A DNA stretch of 18,246 nucleotides. Source: JBAWAP01 sp049589355. GTDB lineage: Bacteria > Chloroflexota > Anaerolineae > VGOG01. The notes under the pieces are model-generated. The model was not told the DNA's origin. It did no database searches and saw only the letters and a program-made list of their open reading frames with translations. Below, piece by piece: positions 12,872 through 18,246 of the stretch. Position 1 is the stretch's first letter; each line of letters opens with the position of its first letter. A program made the position numbers and the translations under genes. The stretch covers positions 1-18,246 of the forward strand of contig JBAWAP010000390.1 in NCBI GenBank assembly GCA_049589355.1. The letters run 5' to 3'.

Positions 12872-14842
12872 ATGAGCCCATCACCCGATCTTGGCCTTAA
12901 GAGAAGACTCTTAGCCTTTCGTGTTATCACCATCCTGGTCTTCCTGATCTTTGCTCTCCAAATGTGGCGGCTGCAAATCGTCGAGGGCGAACGCTATCAA
13001 CTGATGGCCGACCGCAACCGCTTCCGCCTGGTGCCCACCGAGGCCGCCCGCGGCGTCATCTACGATCGCTACGGCCGCATCCTGGTACAGAACATTCCCA
13101 GCTTCGCCGTGACTATAATACCAGCCTATCTGCCCGAAGATGAGCAGGAGGAAATGGCCATTTTTTCCCAACTATCGGCCCTCCTCGGGATTCCCGCCAG
13201 CACGGCTACCGCTTCTGCCCCCCCCCTTCATCCCCCCCAGAGTTGGGGGGGAGAGAGGGAGGGCAGAGGCATCAAGGAGATGGTAGACGAGGTGCGCGAT
13301 ACTGCGCCCTATCGCCCCCTCACAATTAAGACTAATGTAGACCGTGACACCGTCTTCATCGTCGAAGAGGAGCACCTGGACTTGCCTGGCGTGCTCATCG
13401 AGATAGATCCCATCCGCCAATACCCCAGCGGAGACCTGACTTCCCACATCATCGGCTATGTGGGACCAATCCCAGTCGAGCAGGCGGAGACCTACACCAA
13501 TCGAGGGTACGACCCCAACAACGACACGGTGGGATTAACTGGCGTGGAGCTAACTTTCGATGAGGAACTGCGCGGCAGCAAGGGGTACAAGTACATCGAG
13601 GTGGACGTGGCCGGACGTGAGGTCAGAGCCGTGGGAGACCCTCAACCCCCTCTGCCGGGCCACAACCTGATCCTAGCTATTGACCTGGAACTGCAACAGT
13701 TCATGGAGGAAGCCCTAAGCCGAGGCATGGAGAACGTCGAGTCCGAAAGTGGTGTAGCTATCGCCATGAATCCCCAAACCGGCGAGATCCTGAGCCTCGT
13801 GTCGCTGCCCAGTTACGACAACAACCTCTTTGCAACCGGCATCTCCCAAGAGGATTGGGCTGGGTTGCAGGAAGATCCCAGCAAGCCTTTAGTCAACCAC
13901 GCTATCATCGGCCAATATCCGCCGGGCTCTGCCTTCAAGATCATTCCCGCTGCCGCTGCCCTGGAGGAAGGCGTTCTCAATAGGAGGACGACTCTGACTT
14001 GCCAGGGGACCCTCTGGCTGCCCAACAAGTACTTTCCCGACGATCCTGAGTTAGCCCAGCCATTTTACTGCTGGATCCACAAGTTAAATCGAGGCCACGG
14101 TCCACTAAACATCGTCCAGGCTATTGCTCAATCCTGTGACATCTTCTTCTATCAACTTGGGGGAGGCTTTGAAGATTTCGAAGGCTTGGGACTGGAACGA
14201 CTGAGCGAATATGCCAGCCTTTTCGGACTGGGCCAACCGACGGGCATCGCCCTTTCAGGAGAGGAATCTGGCCTGGTGCCCACCGAAAAGTGGAAACGGA
14301 TAAACTACGCCGAGAACTGGTCTACTGGCGATACTTACAACGTATCCATCGGCCAGGGCTTCATCCTGGTCACCCCTCTGCAACTCCTGAACGCCACCGC
14401 AGCAGTAGCTAACGGGGGGACGCTCTACCGGCCCCAGATCGTCTACCAGGTGACCGATGCAGAGGGCCAGGTGATTCGCCCGTTCGCCCCAGAGGTCATC
14501 CGGCAGGTACCCGTCTCGGAGGAGAACCTGGCCACGGTTCGCGAGGGTATGCAGCAGGCCGTTGAATGGGGTACCGCCCGGCAGGCCCAATTAGAGGGTG
14601 TAGAGGTGGCCGGCAAGACCGGCACTGCTGAGTACCCTGGTCCCCGCGACGAGGAGGGGCATCTGCCCACCCATGCCTGGTTCACGGTCTTCGCCCCCGT
14701 TCAGGAACCGGAGATCGCCCTGGTGATCTTCGTCGCTGGTGGAGGCGAGGGAACGACTACTGCCGTGCCCATTGCCGCCGAAATCCTGCGCTACTATTTC
14801 GGCCTGCCCGAACCACAGCCAACGCCAACCCCGGAATCCTGA
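12872..14842 (+). CDS. mrdA: penicillin-binding protein 2 (transpeptidase of cell elongation)
   Basis: PBP2 cross-links peptidoglycan in the elongation complex with RodA and MreBCD. The 656-residue protein has an N-terminal membrane anchor (about 14-32), a pedestal domain with RLVPTEAARGVIYDRYGRIL (52-71) and the transpeptidase domain: active-site S353 and K356 in PGSAFK, SCD (421-423, the SxD form normal in PBP2) and KTGTAE (582-587). The ATG at 12872 has GGAGG upstream within the preceding remnant. Residues about 114-131 (APPLHPPQSWGGEREG) are encoded by a G/C-rich palindrome and look like an in-frame insertion in the pedestal. The C-terminus ends in a Pro/Thr tail (TPTPES). It closes the mre operon; rodA is not adjacent. 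Confidence 0.95.
   Translation: MSPSPDLGLKRRLLAFRVITILVFLIFALQMWRLQIVEGERYQLMADRNRFRLVPTEAARGVIYDRYGRILVQNIPSFAVTIIPAYLPEDEQEEMAIFSQLSALLGIPASTATASAPPLHPPQSWGGEREGRGIKEMVDEVRDTAPYRPLTIKTNVDRDTVFIVEEEHLDLPGVLIEIDPIRQYPSGDLTSHIIGYVGPIPVEQAETYTNRGYDPNNDTVGLTGVELTFDEELRGSKGYKYIEVDVAGREVRAVGDPQPPLPGHNLILAIDLELQQFMEEALSRGMENVESESGVAIAMNPQTGEILSLVSLPSYDNNLFATGISQEDWAGLQEDPSKPLVNHAIIGQYPPGSAFKIIPAAAALEEGVLNRRTTLTCQGTLWLPNKYFPDDPELAQPFYCWIHKLNRGHGPLNIVQAIAQSCDIFFYQLGGGFEDFEGLGLERLSEYASLFGLGQPTGIALSGEESGLVPTEKWKRINYAENWSTGDTYNVSIGQGFILVTPLQLLNATAAVANGGTLYRPQIVYQVTDAEGQVIRPFAPEVIRQVPVSEENLATVREGMQQAVEWGTARQAQLEGVEVAGKTGTAEYPGPRDEEGHLPTHAWFTVFAPVQEPEIALVIFVAGGGEGTTTAVPIAAEILRYYFGLPEPQPTPTPES
13217..13264. 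repeat. G/C-rich palindrome inserted in frame in mrdA
   Basis: GCCC at 13217 and GGGC ending at 13264 bound a 48-nt imperfect hairpin whose core is TCCCCCCC (13231-13238), loop AGAGTT and GGGGGGGA (13245-13252). It keeps the PBP2 frame open and lies in a region variable among PBP2 proteins. Confidence 0.65.
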
Positions 14843-14935
14843 TTCACGGCTCAACTAATGGACTTTGCTCCTTTGCCACTCTGTTCCCTTGCTCCATTGA
14901 CTACCAACAGATCACAGGATTCAAAGGATATAGAA

Positions 14936-14956
14936 TTCCAACTTCCAACTTCCAAA
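14936..14956. repeat. TTCCAAC heptamer triplet
   Basis: TTCCAAC, TTCCAAC and TTCCAAA follow directly. Just upstream (about 14862-14902) a looser series of CTTTGCTC, CTTTGCCA and CCTTGCTC continues the 7-8-nt rhythm. Together they fill much of the gap between mrdA and the broken membrane-protein frame. Confidence 0.6.
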
Positions 14957-14976
14957 AGGCGTATTTAGCTCTTGTA

Positions 14977-15636
14977 TTGGGAGCCGGCCTGACTCTAGGC
15001 GCTTTCACCAGCCGCTTCCTGGCAGAAAACTCCTACCACACCCTGCCAGGACTCAACTACCTACCCCGGACAGCCCTCTTATCGCTGGCTGTCACTTTTG
15101 GCCTCCTCGCTTTTTGGCGTCTCTATTCAGCAGCCTGCGCTCGACAAGGCAAGATGCCACTGGGTCAGGCCCTCGCCGACGATGCCCTCACCTACACCCC
15201 TCTATTTTTATTGCTCCTCTACCTGGCACAAGGGGAGGTGAACCCCCTGCAAGCCAAGGTGCTGCTGTGCGGTTCTCTACTCCTCGTCATTGCCCTCAAA
15301 GTCAAAGTCCTTCTCAAGAGGGGCTTGGACTTTGGGCTTTGGACTTTGAACTTTGGACTTCTATCGGGCCTCTTTTTGCTGGGTCTATCGGTATATCTCT
15401 ACATCCCCCTACGCTGGCCAGCCCTCCACGGCCGCTCTATGGCTCTGGGTGAGTTTGCTAACTGGGTGCTGGCGAGCCGTTTCCACGGCGCCTTCCACTC
15501 AGTGCCCCTCTCCTACGAAGCGCCTCCAGCCGAATACCAGATCGAGGTTGGGCTCTATCTCCTCTCTACCATGGCCCGCCTGCCAGTCCTGGACGAGGAG
15601 ATGAGAGCGGTTGACGACAAGGTGATCATCGAATGA
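14977..15636 (+). pseudogene. fragment of a multi-pass membrane protein (DUF2723/glycosyltransferase-like)
   Basis: An open frame of 219 residues from a TTG with no ribosome binding site. It has several hydrophobic segments: the start to about 23, RTALLSLAVTFGLLAFW, TPLFLLLLYLA, LLCGSLLLVIALKV and LSGLFLLGLSVYLYIPLRW. The stretch LYIPLRWPALHG, then FANWVLASRFHGAFH resembles the region after the last helices of DUF2723 membrane glycosyltransferase-like proteins. The frame is open upstream to beyond 14821 without an ATG or GTG, and so lacks a proper start. Five heptamers of the TTGGACT type sit inside it (15325-15359, read LDFGLWTLNFGL). It ends at a TGA that belongs to a TGACCAA repeat. It is most likely a decayed gene bounded by repeats; expression is doubtful. 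Confidence 0.5.
15298..15359. repeat. TTGGACT heptamer array inside a reading frame
   Basis: Five gap-free heptamers (TTGGACT three times, with TTGGGCT second and TTGAACT fourth) cover 15325-15359. The inverse motif AAAGTCAAAGTCC lies at 15298-15310, so the DNA can fold back on itself. It is in the membrane-protein frame and keeps it open. Confidence 0.75.
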
Positions 15637-15687
15637 CCAATGAACCAATGACCAAGGACTATCCGACCAACTGACCATCCGACCAAG
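15634..15687. repeat. TGACCAA heptamer/octamer array
   Basis: TGACCAA, TGAACCAA and TGACCAA, then CGACCAAC, TGACCATC and CGACCAAG, leading straight into the GGAGG that is the ribosome binding site of the acyl-CoA dehydrogenase gene. The first unit supplies the stop codon of the preceding frame. Confidence 0.75.
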
Positions 15688-15700
15688 GAGGAATCCAAAG

Positions 15701-16846
15701 ATGGACTTCGAACTCAACGATGAGCAGAAGATGATCCGCAAGATGGTGCGCGATTTCGCCCAGAACGAGATCGCTCCCATCGCGCAGGAGACCGACAAGA
15801 CTGGGCAGTTTCCCTGGGAGACCATCCGCAAGATGGGGGAGTTAGGGCTGATGGGCTTGCCCTTCTCCGAGGAGTACGGCGGTGGGGGGGCAGACACCGT
15901 CTGTTATGCCATCGCCATCGAGGAGATCTCCCGTGTCTGCGGCTCGACGGGCATAACCCTGGCCGCCCACATCTCGCTGTGCACCTTCCCCATCTACCAC
16001 TTCGGCACCGAGGAACAGAAGCGCAAGTACGTCCCGAAGCTGGCCAGCGGGGAATGGATCGGGGCCCTTGGGCTGACTGAGCCCGGGGCCGGTTCGGACG
16101 CGGGGGGCATCAAGACGCGGGCCGTGCTCGACGGCGACGAGTGGGTGATCAACGGCCAAAAGTGCTTTATCACCAACGGCTCGATCGCCAACGTGGTGGT
16201 GCTCACCGCCCTGACCGATCCCGAGAAGGGGACGCGAGGGATCTCCAGCTTCATCGTGGAAAAGGGCACCCCTGGCTTTCGCCCCGGCCGGGACGAGGAG
16301 AAAATGGGGCTCAAGGGCTCGATCACCTCGGAGTTATCCTTCGAGGATTGTCGCATCCCGAAGGAGAACATCCTGGGTACCCCAGGCGAGGGTTTCAAGC
16401 AGGCCCTCATCACCCTGGATGGCGGGCGGATCAGCATTGGGGCGCTGGCTCTGGGATTGGCTCAGGGGGCCTTCGAGCGGGCATTGGCCTACTCCAAGGA
16501 GCGGCAGCAGTTCGACCAGCCCATCTGCAATTTCCAGGCCGTCCAGTGGATGCTGGCCGACATGGCCACCGAGATCGAGGCTGCCCGGCTGATGGTCTAC
16601 CAGGCGGCCTGGCTCGAGGACCAGGGAGTGCACTTCACCAAGGAGGCGGCCATGGCCAAGCTCTACGCCTCGGAGGCCGCCGAGCGGGTGTGCTTCAAGG
16701 CGCTGCAGATTCACGGCGGATACGGGTACATGCGGGAATACGAGGTGGAGCGCATGTACCGTGATCAGCGGCTCTGTACCATCGGCGAAGGGACGAGTGA
16801 GATCCAGCGACTGGTCATCGCCCGACAGGTGCTGGGTAACTTCTAG
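15701..16846 (+). CDS. acyl-CoA dehydrogenase (short-chain/butyryl-CoA type)
   Basis: A flavoenzyme that oxidises acyl-CoA to trans-2-enoyl-CoA, passing electrons to an electron-transfer flavoprotein. The 381 residues fit the family. The signatures are ALGLTEPGAGSD (about 122-133), the FAD-contact segment INGQKCFITNGS, GRISIGALALGLAQGAFERAL, LQIHGGYGYMREYEVERMYRD, and the catalytic base E363 in IGEGTSEIQRL near the C-terminus, placed as in short-chain/butyryl-CoA enzymes. Substrate chain length cannot be fixed from sequence alone. AAGGAGG before the ATG is clear. No etfAB or other beta-oxidation gene is in the window, and it ends at its own terminator (16869-16899), so it appears monocistronic. 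Confidence 0.95.
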   Translation: MDFELNDEQKMIRKMVRDFAQNEIAPIAQETDKTGQFPWETIRKMGELGLMGLPFSEEYGGGGADTVCYAIAIEEISRVCGSTGITLAAHISLCTFPIYHFGTEEQKRKYVPKLASGEWIGALGLTEPGAGSDAGGIKTRAVLDGDEWVINGQKCFITNGSIANVVVLTALTDPEKGTRGISSFIVEKGTPGFRPGRDEEKMGLKGSITSELSFEDCRIPKENILGTPGEGFKQALITLDGGRISIGALALGLAQGAFERALAYSKERQQFDQPICNFQAVQWMLADMATEIEAARLMVYQAAWLEDQGVHFTKEAAMAKLYASEAAERVCFKALQIHGGYGYMREYEVERMYRDQRLCTIGEGTSEIQRLVIARQVLGNF

Positions 16847-16868
16847 TATCCAACTGGCTCAAGTGAAT

Positions 16869-16899
16869 GGGGCACTCCAAAGCGCCCCGTTTTGTTTTT
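16869..16899 (+). terminator. intrinsic terminator after the acyl-CoA dehydrogenase gene
   Basis: GGGGCACT and AGCGCCCC pair over 8 bp with one mismatch around a CCAA loop, followed by GTTTTGTTTTT. Confidence 0.8.
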
Positions 16900-16911
16900 G
16901 GGGTATGACTA

Positions 16912-16940
16912 TAGCCAAAGCAACCAAAATGTGATATAAT
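16912..16940 (+). promoter_or_regulatory. promoter of the NHL lipoprotein gene (extended -10)
   Basis: A perfect TATAAT (16935-16940) is preceded by TGA, giving an extended -10. The -35 candidate TAGCCA (16912-16917) at 17-nt spacing is weak. The leader to the ATG at 17017 is about 70 nt. Confidence 0.6.
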
Positions 16941-17016
16941 ATAAACAGTCGAGTAGAGGCATTGGATCGTTACGCCAGGCCAAGAGGACCATTAGAACAA
17001 AGATTAGGAAAGAATA

Positions 17017-18246
17017 ATGCGCAAGTGGATCCTGGTCAGCTTAGCGGCCGTCTTCGTTCTCTCTCTGGCCTTAACGGGCTGTGGGCCGGCGCCACCGCCT
17101 ACGCTGACCCCACCGCCGCCCACCCTCGTGCCGCCCGCGCCCACCCCACCGGCGCTAACCCCCGCGCCACCCACGGCAACCCCAGTTCCAGTGTCTTTCT
17201 TGCTCACGTGGAGGGACGAGGGGCGAAGCGGTGGAGAGCTTTATGGCCCTCGAGCCGTAGCGGTAGATGTCAATGGAAACACATACGTAGTGGATGAGTA
17301 CTCCCCCCTCCAGAAGTTCGATTCCAGTGGCAATTTCATCGCCAGGTGGGGAAGCAAGGGCAGCGGCGATAGGCAGTTTGACAGGCCTTGCGGCGTGGCT
17401 GTGGACGCCAAGGGCAATGTCTATGTGGCGGATTCGGGGAACCACCGCATCCAGATCCTCGATTCCCAGGGCAACTTTATTGCCAAGTGGGGAAGCAGGG
17501 GGAGCGGCGATGGACAGTTCTTCGGTCCTTGCGGCGTGGCTGTGGATACCAAGGGCCACGTCTACGTGGCGGATTCGGGCAACCATCGCATCCAGGTCTT
17601 CGATTCCCAGGGCAATTTCATCGCCAAATGGGGAATCGAGGGCAGAGGCGATGGGCGTTTCTTTGGTCCTTCCGACGTGGCTGTGGACGCCAAGGGCAAC
17701 GTCTACGTAGCAGATTCAGGCAACAATCGCATCCAGGTCTTCGATTCTCACAGCAACTTCATCGCCAAGTGGGGAAGCGAGGGCAGCGGCGATGGGCAGT
17801 TCTTCGGTCTTTACGGCATGGCTGTGGACGCCAGGGGCAACGTCTACGTGGCAGGTGACGATCGCATCCAGGTCTTCGATTTCCAGGGCAACTTCATCGC
17901 CAAGTGGGGAAGCTGGGGCAACGGCGATGGACAGTTCGACTGGCCTTGCGACGTGGCTGTGGACGCCAAGGGCCACGTCTACGTGGCGGATTCAGGTAAC
18001 AATCGCATCCAGGTCTCTGATTCCCAGGGCAACTTCGTCGCCAAGTGGGGAAGCTGGAGCCGAGGCGATGGGCGGTTCGACAGGCCTCACGGAGTGGCTG
18101 TGGACGCCAAGGGCAACGTCTACGTGGTGGATTCAGGCAACAATCGTATCCAGGTCTTCGATTCTCACAGCAACTTCATTGCCAAGTGGGGAAGCTACGG
18201 CAGCGGCGATGGGCAATTTGACGTGCCTTGGGGAGTGGCTGTGGAC
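17017..18246 (+). CDS. NHL-repeat beta-propeller lipoprotein (3' end outside window)
   Basis: The frame is open from the ATG at 17017 to the window edge (410 codons). It begins with a lipoprotein signal peptide (MRKWILVSLAAVF, then LALTGC with Cys at 22), then a Pro/Thr-rich linker to about residue 58, so the rest is exported and tethered to the membrane. From about residue 74 it consists of NHL blades of 47 residues, each with GVAVDAKGNVYVADSGNNRIQVFDSQGNFIAKWG and a variable SxGSGDGQF turn. Seven blades are complete and an eighth begins at the edge; blade 5 is two residues shorter. NHL propellers usually bind proteins, peptides or sugars; here the ligand is unknown. Shorter frames on other strands here are by-products of the repeat. 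Confidence 0.9.
   Translation, partial: MRKWILVSLAAVFVLSLALTGCGPAPPPTLTPPPPTLVPPAPTPPALTPAPPTATPVPVSFLLTWRDEGRSGGELYGPRAVAVDVNGNTYVVDEYSPLQKFDSSGNFIARWGSKGSGDRQFDRPCGVAVDAKGNVYVADSGNHRIQILDSQGNFIAKWGSRGSGDGQFFGPCGVAVDTKGHVYVADSGNHRIQVFDSQGNFIAKWGIEGRGDGRFFGPSDVAVDAKGNVYVADSGNNRIQVFDSHSNFIAKWGSEGSGDGQFFGLYGMAVDARGNVYVAGDDRIQVFDFQGNFIAKWGSWGNGDGQFDWPCDVAVDAKGHVYVADSGNNRIQVSDSQGNFVAKWGSWSRGDGRFDRPHGVAVDAKGNVYVVDSGNNRIQVFDSHSNFIAKWGSYGSGDGQFDVPWGVAVD
17332..18246 (+). repeat. 141-bp coding tandem repeat (NHL blades)
   Basis: The codons for NF[IV]A recur at 17332, 17473, 17614, 17755, 17890, 18031 and 18172, so the period is 141 bp except one unit of 135 bp. Long stretches are identical or nearly so at DNA level between units, which points to recent duplication or gene conversion. 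Confidence 0.9.

Noticed and set aside
14132..14140. SCD instead of SxN as second PBP motif
   Set aside because: PBP2 enzymes normally have SxD here, so it is not an anomaly.
17294..17858. Plus-strand frames with repeated Arg/Ser/Gly-rich protein in the NHL region
   Set aside because: They are out-of-frame readings of the 141-bp coding repeat; the lipoprotein frame has a signal peptide, promoter and NHL motif.
17332..18246. Regularly spaced repeats that could suggest a CRISPR array
   Set aside because: The repeats are in frame, 141 bp long with no unique spacers, and encode NHL blades.

Overview
The window looks like a chromosomal segment of a Chloroflexota bacterium (Anaerolineae-like). 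The best hints are lipoproteins and a PBP2 with long Thr/Pro (TPTPTATP-type) linkers or tails, mre genes for a rod-shaped cell, and intergenic DNA full of quasi-heptamer repeats and short palindromes. No rRNA or other taxonomic marker is present, so this placement is an inference.

Layout. (1) 1-2240, minus strand: the signal-peptide end of an exported protein, then an IolI-like inosose isomerase and a tagatose/psicose 3-epimerase-like protein. The last two are each preceded by a palindrome-ended element of exactly 98 bp. (2) 2259-3212, plus strand: a sigma70 promoter drives a two-gene unit, a Phd-DUF5678 fusion followed by a small retropepsin-like aspartic protease, closed by a bidirectional terminator. 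(3) 3216-8330: a molybdenum/tungsten block. It holds moaA (minus), a VapBC-type toxin-antitoxin pair (plus), and a minus-strand transcript carrying a Moco-type riboswitch, a duplicated-domain protein with LPCA/CQLG cysteine motifs, a second shorter riboswitch lacking the P3 hairpin, and tupA-tupB-tupC (tungstate ABC importer). (4) 8359-10175, minus: a small EF-Tu-domain-2-like protein translationally coupled to tilS. Its promoter shares its -35 box with that of mreB. (5) 10169-14842, plus: mreB-mreC-mreD, a 58-codon antitoxin-like remnant, and the PBP2 gene mrdA: the cell-elongation machinery. (6) 14843-18246, plus: a broken membrane-protein reading frame bounded and interrupted by heptamer repeats, an acyl-CoA dehydrogenase, a terminator, and a lipoprotein with at least seven nearly identical 47-residue NHL blades that runs off the right edge.

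Most notable items: the paired riboswitches with and without P3 on one Mo/W transcript, controlling an unrecognised Cys-motif protein and the tungstate transporter; the dispersed 7-8-nt repeat arrays that lie at gene ends and appear to supply stop codons; the two 98-bp palindrome-ended elements; tupB, whose conserved N-terminus begins at a non-canonical codon; and the Phd-DUF5678/retropepsin pair.
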